This document shows, piece after piece, positions 1-8,669 of a stretch of 64,000 nucleotides of DNA (position 1 is the first letter of the stretch; each line of letters opens with the position of its first letter). The translations under genes and the position numbers were made by a program. Below the pieces are notes generated by a model, which saw only the letters and a list, made by a program, of their open reading frames with translations, had not been told where the DNA came from and did no database searches. Where the stretch lies: positions 1 to 64,000 of the forward strand of contig JAVBRA010000005.1 of assembly GCA_031548435.1 (NCBI GenBank). Reading direction: 5' to 3'. The DNA comes from JAVBRA01 sp031548435 (GTDB taxonomy: Bacteria; Bacteroidota; Bacteroidia; Bacteroidales; Rikenellaceae).

Positions 1-1020
1 CATTCAGATATCTCCCTGCCCCTTCTTCAAAATCCCAAGGAGAAAAGCCTCTTCGGAAAACAGTCTTGACCTCCTCCTTAAAAATCCTGTCCAGATATCC
101 GAGCAGGAGAATTTAACCTGACTCACCATCCTTTACCCCCCTGATCAGAAAATGATCGGTTTTTTTTCTGATTAACCGAAAAGAAACTTAAAGATAAAGC
201 CGAACAGGAAACCCCAGGGCTTCCTGTTATCTTTTGTATACCATCATCTTCGAGGCAGAAGAGAGCTTCCAATGGGGCTCCCTTTCTTTATAGTAGCACC
301 CCCAGACTCGAAAGAGGCGAGGGCTGTCCCCTCCCGCCCTGTTCGAAACAGGCGCTCTCCTTGAAGGGTCTTTTATTGCGGCAGGTACGGTGGGTTTGTG
401 CTTGCCTGACAATTCCCTGATCAGAGGGTGTTTTTTATTGATGGATGCAGAATATCTTGCGAAATATTCATTTCGATCTTTTCTTGTGTCGTTTTACCGG
501 GTCTTGTGCTCGGCTGCCCATAGCGAATACTCCTTCAAATACTCCAGAAGAAACGAATGTTGATATATCGCAACAGCAATGGCGGCGAATAAAGCAATAA
601 GACGATTCCACGTTTGTGTCAAGACAGAAGTGGAACAAAAAGTCAAACGCTGGCTATTTTCGGCCACTCGCTGAAGGGTTATCTCCGCGGGTCGAAGGTC
701 AACGATCTCTCTGTTGCACTCCGGGCCCGAATTGACTTTGCCCTTTTCGCGGACTAAACCCTAACTGGTTCCGGACGAAAATAGGGACGCCAGGCGCTCT
801 CCCAAAAGTGATTAGAAAAAATCATCCATTTTGATCGAAGGCCAACGCTTTCTATGTCACGCAGCACAGGAAAAAGTGCCGGAATACCGGAATTCATGAA
901 TAATCCCGGGGGTTTACCCTGGACAAGCAAAATTCATCCCGCAAACAAAATATGGGAGGGGTGGTAATTTGGGATAAAATGAAATTTGTAATGCAAGAGG
1001 GCTTAAATCGCCTGTATATA
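1..1020. other. Gene-poor 1-kb stretch before asnS
   Basis: No convincing gene was found on either strand; the only reading frame above 60 codons has no recognisable composition or start context. The DNA looks more AT-rich and irregular than the neighbouring coding DNA. A short hairpin (AACAGGAA/TTCCTGTT arms, about 204-229) and short repeated words (the 11-mer AGGCGCTCTCC at about 351 and 788; TCGAAGGYCAACG near 693 and 836) are visible. I did not recognise rnpB, tmRNA, 6S or SRP RNA. It may be decayed DNA or hold an unrecognised RNA. Confidence 0.5.
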
Positions 1021-1021
1021 T

Positions 1022-1052
1022 TTGCTCTTTCGCAGGCGAAACAGTATATTTG
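1022..1052 (+). promoter_or_regulatory. Bacteroidota-type promoter of asnS
   Basis: TTG at 1022-1024, a 20-nt spacer and TATATTTG at 1045-1052 match the TTG-N19-21-TAnnTTTG consensus. The predicted transcript starts near 1059. This lies inside the longest asnS reading frame and therefore favours the ATG at 1078. Confidence 0.8.
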
Positions 1053-1077
1053 CATTTTGAATAAATCATCATTACGT

Positions 1078-2475
1078 ATGCTTAGTGGAGGCCGGATAAA
1101 AATCAGCGACCTGATCAAAACAAAGCCTGAAGGACAGGACGTTATTGTAAAAGGATGGGTAAGAACCAAGCGGGGAAATAAAAACGTCAGTTTTATCGCG
1201 CTGAATGATGGTTCGACGATCCATAATATCCAGATCGTTGCTGATGCGACCGCTTTCAGTGAAGAATTGCTCAAGCAGATCTCCACCGGGGCGAGCCTCC
1301 GGGTGGCCGGTGTGCTGGTCGAATCGATGGGGTCGGGACAGCCGGTCGAGGTGCAGGCGAGGGAGATCGAGATCTACGGTCTGGCCGATCCGGAAAAATA
1401 CCCGTTGCAGAAAAAGGGGCATACCCTTGAATTCCTGCGTGAGATCGCCCACTTGCGTCCGCGTACCAATACGTTCGGGGCGGTGTTGCGCATCCGTCAC
1501 GCGATGGCTTACGCTATCCACAAGTATTTCAACGACAGGGGATTCTATTACCTGCACACGCCCATCATCACCTCGTCGGACGCCGAAGGGGCGGGCGAGA
1601 TGTTCACCGTGACGACGCTCGACCTGAAGAACCTGAAGCGGGACGAAACCGGCGGCATTGACTTCTCGGAAGACTTTTTCGGCAAGCATTGCAACCTGAC
1701 GGTGTCGGGCCAGCTCGAAGGCGAGTTGGGAGCGATGGCCCTGTCGCAGATCTATACGTTCGGCCCCACGTTCCGGGCTGAAAATTCCAACACGCCGCGC
1801 CACTTGGCCGAGTTTTGGATGATCGAGCCGGAAATCGCCTTCTTCGAGATCGAGGATAACATGAACCTGGCCGAGGATTTCCTGAAATACCTGATCCGTT
1901 ATGCATTGGAGAACTGCAAGGACGATCTTGATTTCCTGGCCAAAATGTATGACGAGGAGCTGATCGGCCGGTTGAAGTTTGTGGTGGACAATGATTTTGT
2001 GCGTCTCGATTATACCGAGGGGATCGAAATCCTGATGGCTTCGGGCAACAAGTTCGAATTCTCGGTGAAGTGGGGGCTCGACCTTCAGAGCGAGCACGAA
2101 CGCTACCTGGTGGAGCAGCATTTCAAAAAACCGGTGATCCTGACCAATTATCCCAAAGAGATCAAGGCTTTCTATATGAAGCAGAACGACGACGGCAAGA
2201 CCGTGCGTGCGATGGATGTGCTGTTTCCCAAGATCGGCGAGATCATCGGCGGGTCGCAGCGCGAGGAGAGCCTCGAGAAATTGCAGCGCCGCATCGGCGA
2301 AATGGGCATCCCGGATAAAGATATGTGGTGGTATGTAGATACGCGCCGCTTCGGCACCGCTCCGCACAGCGGCTTCGGCCTCGGGTTCGAGCGCCTGTTG
2401 CTGTTTGTTACGGGTATGGCCAATATCCGTGATGTGATCCCGTTCCCCCGCACGCCGCAAAACGCTGAGTTTTAA
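1078..2475 (+). CDS. asnS: Asparagine--tRNA ligase
   Basis: Charges tRNA-Asn with asparagine in the cytoplasm. The 465-aa product has an N-terminal OB-fold anticodon-binding domain (about residues 8-110, with VKGWVRTKRGNKNVSFIALNDG) and a class II catalytic core. Motif 2 appears as the FGPTFRAENSNTPRHLAEFWMIEPE region and motif 3 as GFGLGFERLLLFVTGM near the C-terminus. Length is normal for bacterial AsnRS. The frame is open 42 codons further upstream, but a good promoter lies within that extension and the conserved protein begins at MLSGGRIKISDL, so 1078 was chosen. It stands alone; rpoN follows after 90 bp. Confidence 0.95.
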   Translation: MLSGGRIKISDLIKTKPEGQDVIVKGWVRTKRGNKNVSFIALNDGSTIHNIQIVADATAFSEELLKQISTGASLRVAGVLVESMGSGQPVEVQAREIEIYGLADPEKYPLQKKGHTLEFLREIAHLRPRTNTFGAVLRIRHAMAYAIHKYFNDRGFYYLHTPIITSSDAEGAGEMFTVTTLDLKNLKRDETGGIDFSEDFFGKHCNLTVSGQLEGELGAMALSQIYTFGPTFRAENSNTPRHLAEFWMIEPEIAFFEIEDNMNLAEDFLKYLIRYALENCKDDLDFLAKMYDEELIGRLKFVVDNDFVRLDYTEGIEILMASGNKFEFSVKWGLDLQSEHERYLVEQHFKKPVILTNYPKEIKAFYMKQNDDGKTVRAMDVLFPKIGEIIGGSQREESLEKLQRRIGEMGIPDKDMWWYVDTRRFGTAPHSGFGLGFERLLLFVTGMANIRDVIPFPRTPQNAEF

Positions 2476-2565
2476 GGTTCCGGAACTTATAATCCGGATC
2501 GTGCGCGAACGGATCTCAGGTAATCTTGTCCCAGGAAATGTGGTTTCTAACAGAACTGACTGATA

Positions 2566-3987
2566 ATGTGTGCACTAAGCCAGAAACAGGTACAGAAACT
2601 AAGCGCCAAACTCTCCCCGCAACAGATTCAGATGATCAAATTGTTGGAGTTGCCCGCCATCCAACTTGAACAGCGGATCAGACGCGAGGTGGAGGAGAAT
2701 CCCGTGCTCGACGAAGAGCAGCAACTCTCCTCGGACGAAGAGCAGGATCAAGAGGTGTCGATGGACGAATACCTTGAAAAAGAGGATATTCCGGCATACA
2801 AATATTACGCCAATAACTATTCGAAAGACAATGACAACAAGGTGATGCCCCTGCCCGACGGCAAGAGTTTCCACGAGTACCTGACCGAGCAGTTGGGTTA
2901 CCGGAACCTTCCGGAGCGGGATGTGGAGATCGCCCAATACATCATCGGCAGCCTCGATGAAGACGGATACCTGCGGCGCGGCCTCGATTCGCTGTGCGAC
3001 GATCTGGCCTTTACGGCCGGCATCGAAACCACGCCCGAGCACCTGGAGCGGATACTGAAAGTGATCCAACAGTTCGAGCCGGTGGGCGTTGGGGCGCGCG
3101 ATTTGCAGGAGTGCCTGCTGTTGCAGCTTCGCGGCAAAGAAGAGCGGAGCGAATCGCTGGATCTGGCCACCGACATCATTGCCAACCACTACGACGATTT
3201 TGTACGCAAGCACTATCCACGCCTGATGGAGAACCTGTCGCTGACCGAAGACGACCTGCGTTCGGCCATCGGCGAAATCATAAAACTCCACCCCAAGCCC
3301 GCCAATATGTATGACGGCGATTCGTCCGGCGCATCGCAACAGGTGACGCCCGACTTTCTGCTCGACGTTAGGGGGGATGGCGAATTTGTCCTGACGCTCA
3401 ACTCGTCGTTTGTGCCCGATCTGAAGATCAGCCGCAACTACCAGGAGCTGCTCCGTTCGATGGCCGGTAGGAAACAAACGCCCGAAGAACGCCAGACGCT
3501 GATGTTCGTCAAGCAGAAAATCGACTCGGCCAAGTGGTTCATTTCGGCCGTGAAGCAAAGGCAAAACACCCTGATGTCGACCATGCAGGCGATCCTCGAC
3601 TATCAGCGCGAGTATTTCTCCGAAGGCGATGCGCGGAAGCTGCGGCCGATGATCCTCAAGGATATTGCGGCGGTCACGGGGCTTGACGTATCGACCATCT
3701 CGCGCGTGGTGAGCAGCAAATACATCCAGACCCATTTCGGGATTTTTCCGTTGAAACATTTCTTCTCGGAGGCGATGACAACCGTTTCGGGCCAGGAGGT
3801 ATCGGCGCACCAGATATGGGAGACGATCCAGGAGGCGGTCGACAGCGAGGACAAGCACAATCCGCTGACCGACGAGCAGTTGATGGATATTCTCAACGCC
3901 AAGGGATACAACATTGCACGCCGTACGGTGTCGAAATACCGCGAGGTGCTGGGCATTCCGGTGGCGCGGCTGAGGATTACGTTGTAA
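2566..3987 (+). CDS. rpoN: RNA polymerase sigma-54 factor
   Basis: Alternative sigma factor that directs RNA polymerase to -24/-12 promoters and needs AAA+ activators to open them. The 473-aa protein has the glutamine-rich region I (QKLSAKLSPQQIQMIKLLELP, LEQRIRREVEENP), an acidic linker (about residues 45-75), the core-binding domain, an HTH region (DIAAVTGLDVSTISRVVSSKY) and a C-terminal RpoN box, ARRTVSKYR, about 20 residues from the end. No activator gene is nearby. The next gene starts 15 bp after the stop, so co-transcription is likely. Confidence 0.96.
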   Translation: MCALSQKQVQKLSAKLSPQQIQMIKLLELPAIQLEQRIRREVEENPVLDEEQQLSSDEEQDQEVSMDEYLEKEDIPAYKYYANNYSKDNDNKVMPLPDGKSFHEYLTEQLGYRNLPERDVEIAQYIIGSLDEDGYLRRGLDSLCDDLAFTAGIETTPEHLERILKVIQQFEPVGVGARDLQECLLLQLRGKEERSESLDLATDIIANHYDDFVRKHYPRLMENLSLTEDDLRSAIGEIIKLHPKPANMYDGDSSGASQQVTPDFLLDVRGDGEFVLTLNSSFVPDLKISRNYQELLRSMAGRKQTPEERQTLMFVKQKIDSAKWFISAVKQRQNTLMSTMQAILDYQREYFSEGDARKLRPMILKDIAAVTGLDVSTISRVVSSKYIQTHFGIFPLKHFFSEAMTTVSGQEVSAHQIWETIQEAVDSEDKHNPLTDEQLMDILNAKGYNIARRTVSKYREVLGIPVARLRITL

Positions 3988-4001
3988 ACAGAGACGGTGT
4001 G

Positions 4002-4643
4002 ATGGAGGAAAGTGTGGCGGGCCAAAAGCAAAGAAACTCGCTTCTGAACAGTTTTTTTTCGGTGTTGTCGACGGTGTTCCATCCGCTGGCAGTTTGTGTG
4101 ATCTGTCTCTTTTTTCTGTTGTTTTCGAACTCCTTGTTGGGCGAAATGATCAGTTGGCAATCGCGTCTGGTTGTGTTGGCCCGGCTGACGGTCGTTTACC
4201 TGGTTTTGCCGGGTTTTCTTTGGCGGGTGTCGGTGAGGGCTGTCGGGCGCGGCGGAGTGTCGGGCATGGAAAAGATATTGCCGTCGGCGCTTGTGACATT
4301 GGCGTTCCTTTTGGCGCTGTTGGTTATTCCCAAGGGCATCGTCTACCTGATTCTGCGTAATTTCATGGTGGGGGTTTTCGCCGTGGCCTTGCTCCGTCTG
4401 GCGGTATCGCTGATTTACGACCTCGATCCTTACGGGATGGCCTTTGGTGCGGCTATCGCCCTGATGGTCGTTAAAACGCTTTCGGGCTACACGGCCTTGC
4501 TGTGGCCGTTGGTGTCGATCATTGTGCTTTCGGGATTGACGCTCACCGGCCGGCTGTATATGGGCAAGGGGCGGCTCGAAAATATACTGGTGGGGGTCGC
4601 ATCCGGGTTCGGGGTGATGTTTTCGGTTTTATACTTCTTGTGA
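4002..4643 (+). CDS. Polytopic inner-membrane protein, function unknown
   Basis: A 213-aa protein, mostly hydrophobic, with about six predicted membrane spans (for example residues 25-45, 60-78, 95-112 and 160-180) and no signal peptide or catalytic motif I recognise. The start MEESVAGQKQRN at 4002 falls 15 bp after rpoN; a longer frame starting inside rpoN is unlikely. Its stop codon overlaps the start of the next gene (TGATG), which suggests translational coupling. It could be a PAP2-like or other uncharacterised Bacteroidales membrane protein, but I see no phosphatase motif. Confidence 0.8.
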   Translation: MEESVAGQKQRNSLLNSFFSVLSTVFHPLAVCVICLFFLLFSNSLLGEMISWQSRLVVLARLTVVYLVLPGFLWRVSVRAVGRGGVSGMEKILPSALVTLAFLLALLVIPKGIVYLILRNFMVGVFAVALLRLAVSLIYDLDPYGMAFGAAIALMVVKTLSGYTALLWPLVSIIVLSGLTLTGRLYMGKGRLENILVGVASGFGVMFSVLYFL

Positions 4644-5263
4644 TGAGTAAAAATATTGTCCGGCGGGCTTACGATTGGGTGCTCCATTGGGCCGACACCA
4701 AATGGGGCGAGGCGGCGTTGTTCACGCTGGCTTTTGCCGAATCGAGCTTTTTCCCCATTCCTCCCGATGTACTGCTGATAGCCCTGTGTATCGGCAAGCC
4801 CTCGAAATCGATGCGCTACGCCCTTTATTGTGTCGCGGGATCGGTGCTGGGAGCGATGTTCGGCTATGGCCTCGGGCATATGTTGTGGCTCGACGGGGCG
4901 GGGGAATTCACCCCGTTCGCCAATTTCTTTTTCGACAAAATCCCCGGGTTTACGCATCAGATGTACGACTATGTGGGCGAACTGTACGACAGATACAACT
5001 TCTGGATCGTCTTCACGTTCGGATTCACGCCCATTCCGTATAAGGTGGCGACGATCACCTCGGGCGTGTTCGATATCAATTTCGTGATGTTCGTTCTTGC
5101 GTCGGTCGTCAGCCGGGGGATGCGTTTCTTTCTGGTGGCGTGGCTTATCTGGCGCTTCGGGCCGGCCATCAAGACTTTCATCGACAAATACTTCAACTGG
5201 ATCGCCATTGCCTTCACGGTGCTGCTTGTGGGCGGGTTCGTGGCGGTGAAATACCTTTTCTGA
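4643..5263 (+). CDS. YqaA/DedA-like (SNARE-associated) membrane protein
   Basis: A 206-aa membrane protein resembling the VTT/SNARE-associated (YqaA) branch of the DedA superfamily, whose members are linked to lipid scrambling or membrane homeostasis. Visible features are AESSFFPIPPDVLLIALCIGKP near residue 30, a glycine-rich GSVLGAMFGYGLGHMLW segment, and FTFGFTPIPYKVATITSGVFDINF, typical of the family's re-entrant region. C-terminal spans end in VKYLF. The ATG at 4643 overlaps the previous stop (TGATG), and its own stop overlaps the aroE start in the same way. Confidence 0.85.
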   Translation: MSKNIVRRAYDWVLHWADTKWGEAALFTLAFAESSFFPIPPDVLLIALCIGKPSKSMRYALYCVAGSVLGAMFGYGLGHMLWLDGAGEFTPFANFFFDKIPGFTHQMYDYVGELYDRYNFWIVFTFGFTPIPYKVATITSGVFDINFVMFVLASVVSRGMRFFLVAWLIWRFGPAIKTFIDKYFNWIAIAFTVLLVGGFVAVKYLF

Positions 5264-6012
5264 TGCGTCTGTTCGGATTGATCGGCTATCCGCTGGGACA
5301 TTCGTTCTCGGCCTCTTTTTTCAGCGAACGGTTTGCCGCTGCGGGAATGGATTGCCGCTACCGCAATTTTCCGATAGAAGCGATCTCCCTGCTGCCGTCG
5401 ATCATCGACGAAAATCCTGATCTGGAGGGATTCAATGTTACCATTCCCTATAAGCAGCAGATACTGCCGTTTATCGACCGGCTTGATCCGGCTGCCGAAG
5501 CGATCGGGGCGGTGAATTGCGTGCGGGTGGTGCGTGGGGAGGGCCGGCCGGTTCTGTATGGATACAATACCGATTGCGACGGCTTCGAGCGTTCGCTCTT
5601 GTCGATGATCGGGGCGCAAAGGCCCCGGGCGTTGATCCTGGGCGCGGGCGGCGCGGCGCGGGCGGTGGCGTATGTGCTGTCGCGGCTGGGGATGGAGTTC
5701 CTGTTTGTCTCCCGCATCATGGGCCCGGACGTGCTGGCCTACGAGCAGGTGACGCCTGAAATATTGGCGGAGTGCAGGTTGTTGATAAATGCCACTCCTT
5801 TAGGTACTTATCCGAATGTTGAACCGGCTCCGGGTATCGATTACGCGCTTTTGACCCCGCGCCATTATCTTCACGATCTGGTCTATAACCCTTCGTTGAC
5901 CACGTTTCTCGACCGCGGCCGTGTCCGCGGGGCGATGGTGAAGAACGGATATCACATGCTTGTGGGCCAGGCCCTCCGAAGTTGGGAGGTGTGGAGTGGT
6001 TCGGCGCTTTAA
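5263..6012 (+). CDS. aroE: Shikimate dehydrogenase
   Basis: Reduces 3-dehydroshikimate to shikimate with NADPH in chorismate synthesis. The 249-aa product begins MRLFGLIGYPLGHSFSASFF (substrate-binding S-x-S), contains GFNVTIPYKQQILP (catalytic Lys in NxTxPxK), GAVNCV, GYNTDCDGF and the nucleotide-binding LILGAGGAARAV, and ends with a KNGYHMLVGQA segment. The start overlaps the upstream stop as TGATG, so this is the third member of a coupled trio. No other aromatic-pathway gene is nearby. Confidence 0.95.
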   Translation: MRLFGLIGYPLGHSFSASFFSERFAAAGMDCRYRNFPIEAISLLPSIIDENPDLEGFNVTIPYKQQILPFIDRLDPAAEAIGAVNCVRVVRGEGRPVLYGYNTDCDGFERSLLSMIGAQRPRALILGAGGAARAVAYVLSRLGMEFLFVSRIMGPDVLAYEQVTPEILAECRLLINATPLGTYPNVEPAPGIDYALLTPRHYLHDLVYNPSLTTFLDRGRVRGAMVKNGYHMLVGQALRSWEVWSGSAL

Positions 6013-6029
6013 ACCCTGCGGCAGGGAGG

Positions 6030-7256
6030 CTACCGGAACTTCTTGCCGAGGTATCCGACGATGTCGTCCATGTGCGGGTCGATGGCCACGATGGCGCCGG
6101 TCTCGTCGATCAGAAACATTTCGCTGTTGCCATACTGGCGGATAATCCGTTCTATCTGTTCGGGGTTGATGATGTTCACCCACGGACAGTTATCTTCGCG
6201 GATGGCTTTGAGCCCCTCTTCCACCGACGTTTCGTTCATGATTCCGACCACGGTAAACCCTTTGTCGGCATATTTCTTATAAAGCGGGATCAGCATTTTC
6301 GTCTTATCCCTCGGATACCCATTCGTCGATCCCCAGAAAGTCACGATGGCTACTTTGCCCTTGATCAGCGTTGACAATTGCACCGTTTCGTTGTTGCTGT
6401 CCGGGCCCGTGATGTCGATGTACCGGCCCGCCTTTACCGTGGTGAGGTAGGTCGCTTCGTCCTCCAGATACTCGGTATAGGGCGATCGGGGATATTTTTT
6501 GCGGTAGTCGTACCAGCAGCGTTCCAGATAGGGAACCGGATCTTCGCTGTTGGTGATGGCCTTGAACGTCAGGTAATACCCGACGATCGACTCGCACGAG
6601 GCCATGAAGTCCGATGGAAAGGTTTCGTACTCTTTTTTCAGACGGATGTAGTTGCTGTGCAGTTCTTTCCCTTCATCGGTGAGCAACCCGTCCGCCTCGC
6701 CCAGGGCGATCCATTGGGCGTTCAGGTCTTGCAATGCCTGGGCGGTCTTGGCCTGAAGCATCTTGCCCCGCAGCATCTGGGCTTTTGGGGTGTAAATGTC
6801 GTTGCGGGATTCGTACTCGCGCAACGCGATGACAGCGGCCCGGCCCAGGGAATCTTTTGTGTCCAGATAACGGGTGTACTCGGTGTTGAGCGGCCCGCCT
6901 TTCACCGAGGAGCTGAATTGATTGCTTTCATTGAACGAGGCTTCGATGGTTACTTCCCCGTGCTCGATGAAAAACATGAGATTCCGCCAGACCGGGTCTG
7001 CTCCTCCTTTACTCATCGACAGGTCGCACGAAACCGGCTCTTCGAAATAAAGGTCTTTGGCGAATTCCCCGTTGACCACGGGCACCGTAATGGATTTCGC
7101 TCCATAAGGATGGAGGGAAATTTCGTTGACAGTAGCTCCTGTGATCGTTCCTTTTATGGTGCAATGGATCGAAGGGATCATCATCTCTTCTTGCGCGGCG
7201 GACATGGCTGGCAGAATCAGCAGGGCGATGGCGGGCAGAATGCGGGTCAGTCTCAT
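6030..7256 (-). CDS. Exported TlpA/AhpC-type thioredoxin-fold protein lacking the CXXC
   Basis: A 408-aa protein with a signal peptide (residues 1-22, ending SAAQ), an N-terminal beta-rich domain like DUF4369 (about 28-125), a helical middle, and a C-terminal thioredoxin fold (about 275-405). In TlpA-like relatives the active site reads FWASWCGPCR; here the aligned segment is FWGSTNGYPR (307-316), so both redox cysteines are gone. It therefore should not act as a thiol-disulfide oxidoreductase and may be a structural or binding protein. The ATG at 7256 was preferred over one at 7277 because the -7 promoter element covers the latter. Confidence 0.85.
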   Translation of the reverse strand: MRLTRILPAIALLILPAMSAAQEEMMIPSIHCTIKGTITGATVNEISLHPYGAKSITVPVVNGEFAKDLYFEEPVSCDLSMSKGGADPVWRNLMFFIEHGEVTIEASFNESNQFSSSVKGGPLNTEYTRYLDTKDSLGRAAVIALREYESRNDIYTPKAQMLRGKMLQAKTAQALQDLNAQWIALGEADGLLTDEGKELHSNYIRLKKEYETFPSDFMASCESIVGYYLTFKAITNSEDPVPYLERCWYDYRKKYPRSPYTEYLEDEATYLTTVKAGRYIDITGPDSNNETVQLSTLIKGKVAIVTFWGSTNGYPRDKTKMLIPLYKKYADKGFTVVGIMNETSVEEGLKAIREDNCPWVNIINPEQIERIIRQYGNSEMFLIDETGAIVAIDPHMDDIVGYLGKKFR

Positions 7257-7274
7257 AACGAAAATAATTATGTG

Positions 7275-7304
7275 CAAATATACGAAAAATCAAAGACGAA
7301 CCAA
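7275..7304 (-). promoter_or_regulatory. Promoter of the TlpA-like gene
   Basis: On the minus strand, TTG (complement of 7302-7304), a 19-nt spacer and TATATTTG (complement of 7275-7282) match the Bacteroidota consensus. It fixes the start of the following gene at 7256. Confidence 0.75.
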
Positions 7305-7341
7305 GTTCAACCCGATCGATCTTGTCCCAAATGCATTTTAA

Positions 7342-8085
7342 TTAGATCCACGGGTAGCTCGATTCCTTGAACGTTCCGGCTTCGATATCGTTGACGATGC
7401 GGGTGCACAGTTCGGTCAGTTGGAGAAACTCTCCTTCCGGCCCATGGTACTTGAACGTCCACAGATCATCACCGACAATGCAACGGAAAGTAACGGCCAT
7501 GCCGTCCACTAAAATGTCTTTCGACTTCAACTCATCCTGTGCAGTGGCAATGGATGAGACGATTTTGGTGTAGAGTTTCTCTGCGAAAGCATCGGTTACG
7601 GGCGCGATTGTCTTGTCGACTCTATAAAGTTCCAATCGCTCTTTACTGCGTTTAGCCCACATCTCTCCGTTAAACCGACCGATCTCTTGAGACAACTTTT
7701 CGTCTGAGAACACAAAAAATGCTACCTCCGCCGGAACCCCGAACGAAGGATATTTTTTGCTCGTGCTTGCCTCCACCTCGTCATAATTCCCGATCCGCAT
7801 TGCTTCGATGGCATACGAACCGTCCGCATTCTCGATCAGCCTGAACCCGTATGAACTTTCAAATGACGGCAAAAGAAAGAATTCGACCTTGGCGTTGAAA
7901 TCCCCGAAGAAGAGTTTTTCAACACCTGTTTTTGTTTCGAAGTTCCATTGCCCGTCGATTTTATTCGGCTCCGCTTTTTGCCAGTATCTCGTCATCTCAG
8001 GGATAATGGTTATGATCTCGTCGTCTTGAGAGAAGGCAAGTGTGCACGACATTAATATCAGAACCGTTGAAATGATCTTTTTCAT
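7342..8085 (-). CDS. Exported protein of unknown function
   Basis: A 247-aa product with a clear signal peptide (MKKIISTVLILMSCTLAFSQ). The mature part is a mixed alpha/beta polypeptide without repeats, membrane spans or metal motifs; aromatic residues are frequent (RYWQK, DDLWTFKYHGPEGEFLQL). I do not recognise the family. It lies upstream of the TlpA-like gene on the same strand, but the 85-bp gap contains that gene's own promoter, so the two are probably transcribed separately. A periplasmic or surface role is inferred from the signal peptide only. Confidence 0.75.
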   Translation of the reverse strand: MKKIISTVLILMSCTLAFSQDDEIITIIPEMTRYWQKAEPNKIDGQWNFETKTGVEKLFFGDFNAKVEFFLLPSFESSYGFRLIENADGSYAIEAMRIGNYDEVEASTSKKYPSFGVPAEVAFFVFSDEKLSQEIGRFNGEMWAKRSKERLELYRVDKTIAPVTDAFAEKLYTKIVSSIATAQDELKSKDILVDGMAVTFRCIVGDDLWTFKYHGPEGEFLQLTELCTRIVNDIEAGTFKESSYPWI

Positions 8086-8175
8086 AAGAGCCGATTTATA
8101 GAGTCGTTTTCTGCGTTATGCGGGGCAATGCGAAGCATGACGAAACGTTTCGTTTGATCGTTCCGGGAAATACCG

Positions 8176-8574
8176 TTATGCCTCGTCCTCGGCTCCCTCG
8201 ACCGGAACCACCACCTCGCGGCTCTGCCACAGCCCGTGCTTGGTGCAGGCCGACATGGCCGTCAAACGAAGCGTATGCCGGGGATAAAGGAAAAAATCGA
8301 CCTCCTGCTGCGCCTGCACGCCTCCCTGTGCCAGCGGGGCAAACTGCACCTCGGCAACAAACGTTTCGAGGTTCCACAGCTGGATGTACTTGATGTAGTG
8401 GTCGCTCTGGTCGGGATGCGTGTACTGCTCGCCGATTCGGACTTTCACCATAAACTTCTCGCCCTTGACGGCTTTCCCCTCGCAAACGACATGCGGCGTG
8501 TGGCGGTCGAAATAGTCGCGCCGCTCCTCCATCTCTTCCCGCGAAATATCGACAGGGCGTATCACTCGTGGCAT
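8176..8574 (-). CDS. Superoxide reductase-like (neelaredoxin/desulfoferrodoxin C-domain) protein
   Basis: A 132-aa cytosolic protein of the superoxide reductase family, which reduces superoxide to peroxide at a His4Cys iron centre. The expected ligands are present: His25 (DRHTPHV), His53 and His59 (THPDQSDHYIKYIQL), and Cys110 and His113 (CTKHGLW). The N-terminal rubredoxin-like desulforedoxin domain is absent. The conserved Glu-Lys before the first His is replaced by Asp-Arg, which is unusual for the family. The start at 8574 was chosen because the -7 element overlaps the alternative ATG at 8604. Role in oxygen tolerance is inferred from the family. Confidence 0.85.
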   Translation of the reverse strand: MPRVIRPVDISREEMEERRDYFDRHTPHVVCEGKAVKGEKFMVKVRIGEQYTHPDQSDHYIKYIQLWNLETFVAEVQFAPLAQGGVQAQQEVDFFLYPRHTLRLTAMSACTKHGLWQSREVVVPVEGAEDEA

Positions 8575-8601
8575 AATCCGGATGATTAAGAATTCGTAAT
8601 A

Positions 8602-8609
8602 CAAATATA
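8602..8609 (-). promoter_or_regulatory. -7 element of the superoxide-reductase-like gene
   Basis: CAAATATA on the plus strand reads TATATTTG on the minus strand. No clear TTG lies at the expected distance. Supports the start at 8574. Confidence 0.6.
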
Positions 8610-8669
8610 CGATAATCTTCCTAACTTTGAGCCATAGCCTGAAAGATGGTTTTTCCCCGGGGCCCGATC

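Noticed and set aside
227..412. 61-aa minus-strand frame in the gene-poor region
   Set aside because: Short, no promoter or ribosome-binding support, no recognisable sequence.
1072..2460. 462-aa frame on the minus strand opposite asnS
   Set aside because: Shadow of a strongly conserved plus-strand gene; His/Arg/Asp-rich translation with no family and no promoter.
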